Origin: Halisarca cf. caerulea | Taxonomy: Eukaryota > Porifera > Demospongiae > Chondrillida > Halisarcidae | Direction: 5' to 3' | NCBI GenBank assembly: GCA_963170055.1 | Contig: CAUJGJ010000444.1 | Location: 6,243,118 to 6,307,117, forward strand | DNA: 64,000 bases | Program-made: the position numbers and the translations under genes | In this document: positions 22,088 through 32,327 of the stretch, piece by piece | How the letters are laid out: each line of letters starts with the position of its first letter | Position numbering within the stretch: the first letter of the stretch is position 1 | The notes under the pieces: generated by a model | The model's input: the letters and a program-made list of their open reading frames with translations, nothing else | What the model was told of the DNA's origin: nothing | Database searches by the model: none

Positions 22088-22380
22088 ATGAAACGTTTTT
22101 ATTGTTTTCATTTGGACTTATACATGAAAGATAAACCAAGCAAGTGGGGGTACAAATACTGGGTGCTTGCCAATATCCTGGGATACACAGTTGATTTCAA
22201 TCTATACTGTGGTGCTGCTAGGACTGAATCTTATGATCATGGCTTAGCTAATGTAGTTATCATGGAACTGGTTGAGCCCTTTCGCTTTCAAGGATACCAG
22301 ATCTTCTGCAACAATTTCTACTCCAGTCCCAAATTGTTTACCAATTTGCTGGAAGATGAGATTTCAGCAACAGGAACTAT
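22088..22380 (+). pseudogene. piggyBac transposase 1, second segment
   Basis: The frame YMKDKPSKWGYKYWVLANILGY continues the protein of 17284-17655. It holds the second catalytic region as FCNNFYSSP, where related copies have FDNFYTSP, so the Asp has become Asn. It breaks after ISATGTI at a TA, where the 982-bp element has inserted. Confidence 0.85.
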
Positions 22381-22381
22381 A

Positions 22382-23363
22382 CAGTGGCGTGGTGCTCAAA
22401 AGAAAGTTGCCACTGCGACAAAATGGCGGCGGCGCGATATACTACGGATCGAAATAGCTGGAAAAACTGGGAAATGGGATGATGCAAAACTATTTTGAGT
22501 AGCTAAACCAAGGAAACACATAGTAACACACGTGTTGAGTTAGTATTGTGTGTGTGCTTGTTTTGAGAATCACAGCTTTGATTCTGGGAAGCAGTGTGCT
22601 TTCAAGCCTAAATACTGCAGACCTTTCTTTTCACGAATAAAATTCGTGCTAATCATTGGTGAAGATATTCCACATTTGTACCATCTTCAATATCAGAATT
22701 CAGTCTATTGCGTCTTACAACTGTGCAGTGGGTTATTATTTCTACATTCTTTAAGCATCAAAACCTATCGCTAAACGACGAATGCGATTGTCGTCTTTCG
22801 TTTGCTCTACTGAGGAAAGGCGGTGTTCCCAGAACAATGCATCTATATATTCCAGCATAGCACAAAGATAAGTAACTGTTGAAACTGAAACTGGAATCCT
22901 GCAACTGGTTATAAGGACTCTTTGAGCTCCAATAGGAAAGACAAAAATGTTCTCCATCCACCGATATCTGCAAAGCATCTTTGTTCGGCTGTAAGGTTGT
23001 GAGGACACTCTAATTTCGGATGGTCTTCAACAATCCTAGTAGTGTGGGACATTGGCATGATTTTCAGTGCAGATGAACTGCTGCCATGAAGTTAAACAGT
23101 AATCTGACGCTGAAAACTTGAACACTACTCGAATCTATACAATATCATACTCAACCAATCTTCGAGATTAAGCTTCGCCAATCTTTTATTTTAAGTCTTT
23201 CTTTGCAAATACTTCGACCTTTTAAATAGTATTACTGTAACTTGATTCATTTTCGAGCGTATTCAAAGTCGTTTAGTGACTTTTCTAACGCACCAACAAC
23301 ACTAGACTCGTGGCACCATTTTATAACATTACGCAAGTGGCAACTTTCTTTTGAGCGCCACTG
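22382..23363. mobile_element. 982-bp TA-flanked element (mariner-type MITE)
   Basis: Terminal inverted repeats match: left CAGTGGCG, a 4-base insert, then CTCAAAAGAAAGTTGCCACT; right end the complement without the insert. TA dinucleotides flank both ends (22380-22381 and 23364-23365), the usual Tc1/mariner target duplication. Removing the element and one TA joins ISATGTI to VNHIGVPQEVQ, as in the intact piggyBac at 37.9 kb. A minus-strand frame at 22758-23008 has no recognisable motif. Confidence 0.85.
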
Positions 23364-23830
23364 TATGAGTCAATCATATAGGCGTTCCACAAGAAGTACA
23401 GAAGTGAAGACGAGGTTGGAGTGTAGAGACATCCTCAGAGGTACAGGCTACTACATTAGATTGGCTGGATCAAGAGAAGTTTACACATTGTGGAAAGACA
23501 CAAAATGTGTGGCAGTGCTTTCAAATGCTTACCCTGGACATAGTCAGGATACAGTAAGAAAACGTGTCAAGTGCAGAACAGGCTTCACTGAAGTCCAAGA
23601 AGTTCCTATTCCCTTACCCATATAAAACTACAACAAATATATGGGTGGAGTCGATAAATCAGACCAATTTATTAGCTATCACAGGGTGCTTTGTAGGGCA
23701 ACCAGATAGTGGATGATGTTATTCTACCATTTGTTGGAAATTGCCACTGTGAATGCTTCCATTTGTTGGAAATTGCCACTATGAATGCTTCTATTATTTT
23801 CAATTAGCTACAAATGGACAGTGGTGAAAC
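23364..23830 (+). pseudogene. piggyBac transposase 1, third segment
   Basis: After the TA the protein resumes VNHIGVPQEV, RGTGYYIRLAGSREVY and NAYPGHSQDTVRK. After a stop comes YMGGVDKSDQFISYHRVL, the third Asp region. FYHLLEIATVNAS closes it. A 33-bp tandem duplication ('tttgttggaaattgccact' twice) lies at about 23730-23795. The Cys-rich C-terminus seen in the copy at 38.5 kb is missing. Confidence 0.85.
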
Positions 23831-23871
23831 AAGAAGACTGACTGAGAGTAAATTTCGCAACAAACTATGTT

Positions 23872-23950
23872 CTGGGCTAGTCTTGTGTACCCAGACCGCT
23901 TTACCCTCCATCTTTACGGAGAGAAGCGGTCTGGTACTTATCCTCCCAAA
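23872..23950. repeat. Hairpin MITE fragment, CCAGACC type
   Basis: Arms CCAGACCGCTTT and AAGCGGTCTGG enclose a short loop, preceded by 'gggctagtcttgtgtac'. A relative lies at 24590-24655 (CCAGACCCTTT / AAAGGGTCTGG, then 'ctacgcaagaccag'). The outer words of the two are reverse complements of each other, as expected for the two ends of one MITE family. Confidence 0.6.
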
Positions 23951-24589
23951 AGTAAAGTTTGTTAATGTAGTGGAATGTTGGGACACTTTGATGTCAGGTG
24001 AGTTCGACTGCAAATTTCAAGGTGTCAAAAATTATTTTGCTAATACCAATGCATGAACGTGAACTTGTGAATGAGTGCATTGTATCTGGTATCTTGCTAC
24101 TCTGAGTATTTTGGAGTTAGCCTCTATTATCTGCACAGTCGCTTGCCATTATGGTTTTGTCATAAAGCCTGAGCAGTTACAAGCCATTTTGTCATTCACA
24201 CAACGCAGACATTTTCGTATCCTTACCTACTAGGTACGGCAAAACTCTAAACTACAAAATTCTGCCAGCACCATGCAACCTGCTACGATCGACTAAGCAA
24301 TGCGCATTGTTCTAGTCTTAATTCTTTTGGCAGACCTCATGGCAGAACAGAAGAGGAGATTTGTGCCAGTGAGGATTAACACTGAGTTTTTGGGAGACCT
24401 CCAACAGACCTCACTGCCATAGAAAGAGTGAGGAACAGTCAACACAGTCTGGTCCCAGTCAGTCCTGAGAATCTCTGCTACAATCATGTATTGAGAGATG
24501 CTGTTGTTGTTGTGATAATTTTTTATCATTTATTGTTTGTGTTCAAATTAACGAATGTGGGTGGAAGTCTCTGGCAGGATCCAGGACCA

Positions 24590-24655
24590 GACCCTTTCTT
24601 GGCATGTGTGGGCGATAAAGGGTCTGGCTACGCAAGACCAGTTCTGGCAGGCTTG
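24590..24655. repeat. Hairpin MITE fragment, second copy
   Basis: See 23872-23950. Inverted arms CCAGACCCTTT/AAAGGGTCTGG with an 18-base loop, followed by 'ggctacgcaagaccagttctgg'. Confidence 0.6.
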
Positions 24656-24729
24656 TCAGGGAAACCTGCAAGTCAACATCCAAGGATGTCTTCTCCGTCA
24701 TTGCCACTCTGTGCAATGATGGAGTAGAC

Positions 24730-25721
24730 ATGAAGCTGAGATACTACCAGGGCCTGTTGCAGGGTTGCTCCTGTTGCAAGTGTCAACAGGAGCTGACACG
24801 GCTGGATGCCTCCATGGGCAGCCAGCCACAGCCCTGCACATATGTAGCTGCTGCCATGGCCCTGACAGTGAGCAACTTTACGAATTTAACCCCCACCTTT
24901 TTTAGACAGGTATATATATTTATGAAAAGCCTTCTTCCCTTTCTCACACGTTTTTTTCAAATCCCGACAGTCCCCTACACATGTCAGATAAGATCTGCCT
25001 TGCCTGACATCACTCACCATCCACCAACCCAACCACTACCCAATCCTCTGAGGCTACTCAGGGCGCAGTCTTCCCACTGTCTGTGGACGCAATCCACTAT
25101 GTGGACGGTGATGGGGGCAACCTCCTTGCTGAGGCAGTGTCAGGGCTCCTGGAGTATCTTGGCCCCATTTCTAACATTGAGATACTCCAGCTTGCCAACG
25201 GTCAGCAGCACCTGGTTGGCTTTCACAAGGAGTGGCATGATGCCATCAAGCTGGGTGTCACAGCTCTGAGACGTGCCAGGCACAACATTGCCACCAATAA
25301 GAAGGCACTCCTGTCCACTAGTGGCTCTGCGGACAGCTATGGTCGGCTGCTGGTAACTGTCCACCTCGTGAAGGATGGTGCTACTACTACCAATGGAGAG
25401 GACCTTGTACAGCAAGGCCTCTCCGTTCCCTTTGGAGAGGCCCCCTCCAGCATCAAGGAGGCCCAGCGTGTGGCCATGGAGGAGAGGAAAGGCCTCCACA
25501 GCTTCAGTGCTGACATGTCTGCACTAGATCTCCATCCGTTGGAAGTTAGATGGCAGCTCATCTCCTCCACCGAGGTACGCATCACCATTGGTAGTGACGT
25601 CTGCCGAATCACGAGTCAAGCTGGAGGAAGCAATGAAGGCCACTTAATGATTTGGAAGAGCACTATCAAAGGTGCAGGGCTGCATCTCTTTGTGCATGGG
25701 GACCAACCAATTTGTACATAG
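24730..25721 (+). CDS. Unrecognised protein, possibly two exons
   Basis: The frame at 25083-25721 encodes about 212 residues with no stop (LLAEAVSGLLEYLGPISNIEIL, LVGFHKEWHDAIKLGV, EAQRVAMEERKGLHSF). Good amino-acid balance and GC content above its surroundings suggest real coding. Upstream, the frame 24730-24909 (KLRYYQGLLQGCSCCKCQQEL) carries a CxCCxC-like cluster. The stretch between shifts frame, which may be an intron or damage. I do not recognise the family. A gag-like protein of a retroelement and a host gene are both possible. No partner genes are adjacent. Confidence 0.4.
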
Positions 25722-25964
25722 CCAGTGACAAATTTTTCACATTTTAATCCCTCCACCCCTTCCCAGAGATCACCTCACCTTCAACCCTGATTATGAATTG
25801 TGTGTAAATAATTTTATTTTTGGTGCCAATCATTATGACGGCACCAACTTGGGGAGGTACGTCAACCAAGGGGGCTTGGACGAGGCAACGAGAGAGCCTG
25901 CCTCTCAGAGCACATTGGTCAACTACATATCCAGCTGGACTGGAAGGTAGTTAACCAAGTTGCA

Positions 25965-26125
25965 GAGCATCACTCCCTACTCTCACACACCTACGCAAGA
26001 ACAGAATACCTGCTACCCTCACACACCTTAGCAAGAACAGAATACCTGCTATACCCTCACACCTTAGCAAGAACAGAGTACCTGCTACCCTCACACAACT
26101 ATGTAAGAACAGAGTATACCCACTA
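25965..26125. repeat. ~36-bp tandem repeat, four copies
   Basis: The unit reads 'ctcacacaccttagcaagaa' then 'cagaatacctgctacc', with small indels between copies. Minus-strand Leu/Val ORFs through it are repeat products. Confidence 0.8.
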
Positions 26126-26221
26126 GTGTGCTCCCAATAGGGCCAATAGCCCTGTAGCATGAGCATTGACTCCATAATACAACAGTGGTCATTTCACTGA
26201 CAGTGATATTTTGCATTCGGA

Positions 26222-27120
26222 GTGAGTCAGCATTGTTCTTGCCCTAAAGTGAGTACAGGCTCTTCAGCTGCTATTACTAGGCAAGCCAAATTGCAAGCCA
26301 AAAGATCAAGTGTGCATACATGTTCTACACACTGGGAAAGAGATTGGAAATTTTGGAATATATCAACTCGGATCACACAGATGTGCATTCTGCCAGGAAC
26401 TTTGGGATAGTCAGAATCACCAGTTGGTCATGGAAGGATATTGAATGAGCCAAAACAAAGAATCACATCAAAGTGAAGGGTAAGCATGCAAAACGACCAC
26501 TGGGACGACCACTGCTACAGCATATCACTGAAGACAAATTGGTGCTGTGGACATTAGAATCTCGTGACCTACAACTTCCTACACAAAGGAAAACAATGCA
26601 GTGAAAAGCCTTGATTCAGTCAACAAATTCTGAATTTAGAGTATGTGATGGTTGGCTTCAAAAGTTTATGATTCAAAATTCTCTTTCATTTCGAAGACAT
26701 ACTTCAATCCAGCAGAGGTTACGGAGTAATTTGGAGAAAAGTGGGAAGAATTTATCGGCAGCATTCAGGCCTGAGGAAATGTCATTATTTTTCCAACAGT
26801 TTTGATTTTCAATGTGGATGAAACTCCAATTTTTTGACATACAAGGAGCAAGGACAGGTCACAAGGTGCTAAAGAGGTTTGAGTTGTAGAAATTAGCAGT
26901 GGGAAGAAGCACATCACATTTGTCGTTGTCTGTACTTTCGATGGACACATGCTAAATAATATAATGATAAATAATGATAACAATAATCAGAACCCATACA
27001 CTTTCTACTCTGCTAATAATCACAATGCATGAAAACTGTTGTTCCTGAAAACATCTGTTTAATTTACAAATTCGAATATGCTTTCTTATTCACCAATATG
27101 TTATTTTGCACTCACTGCAC
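26222..27120 (+). pseudogene. pogo/Tigger copy 3, heavily decayed
   Basis: Short frames align in order with the pogo transposase at 52115-53815: QAKLQAKRSSVHT, LESRDLQLPTQRK, EFRVCDGWLQKFMIQNSLSFRRHTSIQQ, then shifted pieces of the DDE start. At about 26955 the sequence jumps to the tail of the element. 26995-27120 matches the minus-strand HIRAN-like gene region at 53965-54050 ('caatgcatgaaa', 'gaatatgctttct'). The catalytic middle is deleted. The copy shows that the accessory gene belongs to the family. Confidence 0.75.
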
Positions 27121-28560
27121 AGGGTATTTAAAACTGCCTGTGGGATAAATCCCAAATGGTCATCCCTGAAAAGTTGCTCAAATACTCAATGTTTCTTCCC
27201 AATATGGATGGTGCAGGCTTAGTCGCAGTCCAGCAAGTTGTGACCCACATTTGTACGCAAGCGCCTTAAGGGAAATGTGGGCCCGGCAATAGTCACTTGG
27301 ATTGTGTACAGTATTGAGTAAAGATTGGTAGCCATGCTACACGCGTGTGACATGAGCGTAAAATACTACTCATGCGAGTAGAATTATTACTCATGCGAGT
27401 AAAAACGGCGACGTGTTAATAAGCTGCTATTTTCAACGTATAATTGTAGTACATTAAGTGTTATTTCGGAGAGCGAATTGACGCTTGATTGTAAGAACGA
27501 AGTCATGGATACCACCTTGGGATCAACTCGTGGCAAATATCCTTATGCCCCTCCCAATTGAATCGAAGATAGTTCATCTTTTCCCAGCTGGTTCATCTTT
27601 TCCCAGCTGCTTGTCAAAGTAACAGTTTATTTTCAGAAATTGGCCACTTCGATGCTATCTTGTAATCTTGCGGGTAAGAATGTGCATGCATCGTGAATGC
27701 CTATAGTCCCTCCTTAGATTTTTTGTAGCTGCCGTTGCTACATATCTCCATCTTTGTTGTGTTATTATGACATAAGTGCCTACTGAATGTCCGTAGCCCC
27801 AGCCAATTGTAGCGTACCGGTGCAGTTTTCTTTTTTAAGCCTCCCCAGCTTGAGTCTGCTGCTTACGCATGGCTGTTAGGTCGCACATTCTAAAGTTGAT
27901 CCGGAGCTCACGCATGTGGGACATGTCCATAAACTTAAAATCTTAGTGGAGGCGCCAATTAGAAAGAATTTCGCGACTTTAGATGGCTTCACGACGAAAT
28001 GTCATGTGACCAGCCCGTGACTTGGGAAAAATGTTGCTGTGCACGTAAAGATTCCAAAACAGCCTTACATGATATTAAAACTGCAAGATCGACAATTATT
28101 CCAGTCAAACGGCCTTCGGCTACAGTGAATCCTAGTCTTGCGTCTCCGGCCCCTTTCTGTTGACGACATCATAAAAATTCTACAAAATCTCTAACAACAT
28201 CAAGGAGAAAGAGGCTGGCTATGCGAAACTAAGTGAATCTTAAGCCTTCGATCAAATTTGAACATGTCAGTAACTTTCTGGTCTGGCTTACCTAGCTTGA
28301 GTTTCTTCGATCTTTTTTCCTTCCGAAAAACATCTTCGAAAGCGATTCGGTTCGTATACAAGTGCGACCAAAGCAGAATTTAAAGAGCTATCCGACGGCG
28401 AAAGGTTATGTATCAAAGATCAAATGTACAAAAATAGAAGAGACTTCGTCTGAATTCCACTTCATGCACTTGCTACTTGACTCGACTTTTAGGTGACGTC
28501 ACTTTCAATATCATGCGACGGTCATGTGACAAAATGGCTACCAGCTAGTTCTAGGCTAGT
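27121..28560. other. No gene recognised
   Basis: Unique-looking sequence without a domain in any frame. 'gcatgtgggacatgtcc' at about 27906 is one of five dispersed copies of a short motif (see findings). A short direct repeat 'gttcatcttttcccagctg' lies at 27571-27611. Confidence 0.3.
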
Positions 28561-28570
28561 CAAAACTTTA

Positions 28571-28862
28571 ATGGCTGGGCGGCAGTGGGAAAAAACCTAT
28601 TGGCATACTTTTTTACATTTATTGGCTGTATCATAGGATAATAAATAACTTCCATGTTGGGGATTTTGATTCATTGCCCGATTCAGACGTTACAGGCGAA
28701 AAGGTGAGCTACCATGTTTTGAAATTGTGGTTTTTGCCGATTTTCTCTGAAACTCTTAGAGATATTTAAATCCCCAACATGGAAGTTTTAGATACTTAGG
28801 TAAAGAACCTGTATTCCAACATTTGTGCCCTTGGCTTTGAAGCTGCACTGCCGCCCAGCCGT
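28571..28862. mobile_element. ~290-bp MITE with 15-bp inverted termini
   Basis: Ends GGCTGGGCGGCAGTG (28572) and its exact complement (about 28847-28861). An inner pair 'cttccatgttggggattt' (28651) and its complement (28766) extends the fold. It encodes nothing. Target duplication not clear, so superfamily unassigned. Confidence 0.7.
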
Positions 28863-28864
28863 TT

Positions 28865-29820
28865 TTCGTGTTTTTATATGTTTGAGGAGAATGCGCATAC
28901 ATTCCAAGGAACGTTGAAAATTCTTTCAAGTTTGACATCGAACGAAAGGTAATGCAGCCGTCTACACAATGGTACTAGTTGTTAGAAGATATTTGTAGTA
29001 AAAAATAAAACTAAAAAGTGAAGATAAATTTTCTGATCACTGAAGCCATACAAGTGTTTGTGGACATGTTCCACATGCGCAATGTATAAGATCGAGCGGG
29101 TTGATTACACGATATGTACTACCGCGATATTATCGAGCACGGTACCGCGATAGCGTCGTGCATTAGGCTTCATGGCTACCTGCGATCTCCCCGCCTAACC
29201 GGGTGTCTTGTTTCACGTTTATTTGGTTTGTTTTATCGGTATCTTTATATTTCAGCCACTTCTCCACTGGTTCGTTCGCTTTTCGACGCTTTTTAAGGTG
29301 TTAACTTGCGTGTATTTTTTTTATTCGCACGAGTACACACAAACCATCTGCGTGTCAGATGTGAGTTGCTGGTTACCTATCTTTAATCAGTACAGTAGCA
29401 ATCAACCGATCGGATTCTTCTGACCCGTATTCTAGCCAATAATATTCATTGCTGGTGGTTGCTGTGCTATGAGTCCAAGGCACACAGTACATACATAAAG
29501 CCGAGGCGCACACATGTTAGCCTAGTCTGCTGTAGGAGCAGGTCACAGCTGGCAGGAATAAAAGAATAAGTGACTGATTTCAATATAAGTATTCCACAGT
29601 GGCAATGTTACCTCTTATCTATCATTCGCCTTTCTTTGCAACAAGTCAACTTGGCAGGTGGACATTACCTTTGTACCACAGCAGCAGCAAACAATTTTGT
29701 TCATCCTGTCTGGCAGCAATACAGATGCTAATTTACAAACCAGGGATTTGGGAAAAGGATTATTTTCAAACTGGTACCGCTATGCATAATTCGATCGGTT
29801 GGGTTCACCAACTAGCTTAT
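28865..29820. other. No gene recognised
   Basis: Contains another dispersed motif copy at 29063-29081 on the minus strand. Short ORFs at 29114-29423 and 29599-29823 lack recognisable features. Confidence 0.3.
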
Positions 29821-29829
29821 TAGCAGCAG

Positions 29830-30235
29830 GGATAATTGCTTGTGGCAGAGGAGAGGCCAAAGGTGTAGGTGTCAAAGTGATTGGCCTTATTGCTTTGGGT
29901 TTGGATGTAGCAGCCTTTTTGTATTGAAATCTAACAATCGACTTGTACGAGCTGTTGGGGAAGTGTGTACTGTCAAACAGATTCTGCAAAAGCAGGCAAC
30001 TCTTGATGTGTAAGAAAGACCGTTTTCGACCTGCCACACTCATTCGAGATGAACTAGCAACCACCTATTGTCTTCAAGTTTCCATGTCGACTGTTAAGTA
30101 GACTCTCAGGGATGATGGGATGCATGGGCGAATTGCTCAGAGAAAGCCTTTCCTAAGCAGAGCAAACCAGAAGAAACGTCTACAATTTGTCCTAGAACGC
30201 CAACATTGGACTGTGGAGGACTGGAGTAAAGTTGT
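29830..30235 (+). pseudogene. Tc1-type transposase, N-terminal fragment
   Basis: The readable frame gives KDRFRPATLIRDELATTY, SMSTVK, stop, TLRDDGMHGRIAQRKPFL and KKRLQFVLERQHWTVEDWSKVV. This is the second helix-turn-helix of a Tc1 transposase and the run-up to its first catalytic Asp. One TAG at about 30101 and an upstream frame break (29900-29985) kill it. It belongs to a different Tc1 lineage from the copy at 43169. Confidence 0.75.
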
Positions 30236-30329
30236 CTATTATATGGCAATTTACACAGGATTAAAATAATATATTTAACCTTTAACGCCCACATGTTTTA
30301 GTTATTGTTTACCCATTAAGACCCAAATA

Positions 30330-30493
30330 CATTTACAAAGGCAGCTAAACACTCTGGGATAGCAAGAACAACTAAAATAGTTGAAAGGGCCTAGACTGCA
30401 AACCAAGGAATAGACCTGCAGTTTCTACAAGCACGCTCCCATACACACAAAGGTTCTGGACACCCATTATCGTACCGATATTGAAACCAAGCT
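30330..30493 (+). pseudogene. pogo/Tigger copy 4, left half
   Basis: The frame gives SGIARTTKIVERA and HTHKGSGHPLSY, aligned with GIARTTIRSWKG and HAKKGSGRPLSY of the pogo at 52.5 kb. It stops at the TTAA at 30494-30497, where the outer piggyBac begins. The protein resumes at 40502. Confidence 0.65.
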
Positions 30494-30829
30494 TTAACTC
30501 TTTCATGTGCGAATTACGTGCGAATTGCGCAACTGTACACATGTGGAAGCCACTTTTGTGCCATGTGCATTGACAAGAACTTCGTTGGTAGAATACGGGC
30601 TGAAACTACAAATTTACCGAACGTTTCTTCAGAGAAAGGCGGGAAAGTCACTTCGAAAGTTATTCTTTACCGTTTTAGATCGCTTTACGTTGATTTGAAC
30701 GATGGAACAGGGAGAACCCGGGGTAATAAATTCATTAAGTATTTCGCGTATCTGTGCAATGTTACAGAGTGATAGCAACACCACTTATAACTATAATTTC
30801 GTACTTGTAATGAATAGAGGCAAAGAACA

Positions 30830-32083
30830 GTGATGTTCTCTGCAGAAACTGCCCTTGGAATGCTCCTAGAGTCAGACAGTGACGTTGATTGGTGTGATTC
30901 TGCTGATGACATGTCTGGTGAGAAGGGTGAATGGCCTTCAGGCAATAACAGCCTTTTAGCAGCCACAAACCAAATGTGTGATCCCCTTGATGTAGCACAG
31001 GATGAAATGCAGTCCTCTGATGATTATGACACAACCACCCAGTCTACCATCCTGTTGTTGGATCCACCGACTAGCCCAGTTCTCCCCTCTATCAATGATC
31101 CCTCAACCATAACAAGGGCAGGTGCACCAGCTCTCGCAACCATGCCCAATCCAGCCTTGTCCACTCCTTTGAGCATAGCAACTGCACTAGACACATTGCA
31201 TACCATGACCACAACTACTTCTCTCTCAGCCACTCCCTTGGCTGTAGCAACTCCACTGACACCAGCTCCTTCCATCACTCCCACTTCTCACTCAGCCACT
31301 CCCTTGGCTGTAGCAGCTCCACTGACACCAGCTCCTACCATCACTCCCACTTCTCACTCAGCCACTCCCTTGGCTGTAGCAGCTCCACTGACGCCAGCTC
31401 CTACCATCACTCCCACTTCTCACTCAGCCACTCCCTTGGCTGTAGCAGCTCCACTGACACCAGCTCCTTCCATCACTCCCACTTCTCACTCAGCCACTCC
31501 CTTGGCTGTAGCAGCTCCACTGACACCAGCTCCTTCCATCACTCCCACTTCTCACTCAGCCGCTCCCTTGGCTGTAGCAACTCCACTGGTCACACAAACT
31601 CCTTCAGCCACTTTACACACCACAAGTGCACCCACTCCTCCCCCAACCACTTGGCTGTAACAACCCCATGCCACTACATCTAGCAGTGTCTATGTTGCAC
31701 CCATGGCATTCATATGACATGTTGGCCCAACATGCCAGCTGGAAAGTGACAGTACACCACTTGATTTTTTTCTTACCATCTTCGGTAAGGACAGCTTTGC
31801 CCACATTGCAGAGCAAACAAATTTATATGCTGCACAAAACCCTCCATCTGCACGCTACAGCTGGGTAGCTACTACTGCAGAGGAGATCATGCTACTCATT
31901 GGAATAGTTCTGGCTTCGGGAGTACATCGACTGCCATCATGGGAAGACTACTGGTCACGCAATCCCATACTAGACACACCAGGCATTATCATGGGCATGC
32001 CAATAGTATGCTTTAAGGTACTGATGAAATGCCTCCACTTGAACGACAACACTGCCATGCCAGCAAGAGGACAACCAGGTTAA
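30830..32083 (+). pseudogene. PGBD-like transposase, N-terminal part
   Basis: It begins with an acidic leader (SDSDVDWCDSADDMSG), then 5-6 copies of a 22-residue Pro/Thr/Ala repeat (SATPLAVAAPLTPAPTITPT, 66 bp units, 31219-31590). After a frameshift around 31650-31760 the conserved domain starts (FFLTIFGKDSFAHIAEQTN, EEIMLLIGIVLASGVHRLP, DYWSRNPILDTPGI, CLHLNDN). It ends at AARGQPG-like ARGQPG where the second piggyBac inserted. PiggyBac transposases cut and paste at TTAA without scars. The leader repeat is unusual for the family. Confidence 0.8.
31219..31590 (+). repeat. 66-bp coding minisatellite
   Basis: About 5.6 tandem units of 66 bp, in frame, beginning 'gccactcccttggctgtagc'. Units are nearly identical, so expansion is recent relative to the rest of the gene. 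Confidence 0.9.
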
Positions 32084-32327
32084 CCCTCCTACCCTCTCAC
32101 GTACCCTTTAAAGGGCCCAAACATTGGGATTTTTATTGCGCCGAAGAAAGCACCAGCAGCGGCGTTCTTGGTACCATCCGAAAGCTCAAATATCGGGCAA
32201 TTCAGTAAAAGAGTAAAACCCTATGGATTATGCACTTATACGGGTCAGGCCCACCTGATAATGACCACGCTCAAAAAGGCATTTTTAGCCGCATAACGTT
32301 GGATAATTTCGTATACGTAGATAAAAG

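Noticed and set aside
22758..23008. Minus-strand ORF inside the 982-bp element as a transposase remnant
   Set aside because: No catalytic or HTH motif could be identified.
25951..26175. Leu-rich minus-strand ORF resembling a membrane protein
   Set aside because: Product of the 36-bp tandem repeat.
31219..31590. Possible CRISPR-like array
   Set aside because: Units are contiguous without spacers and lie in frame in a eukaryotic transposase.
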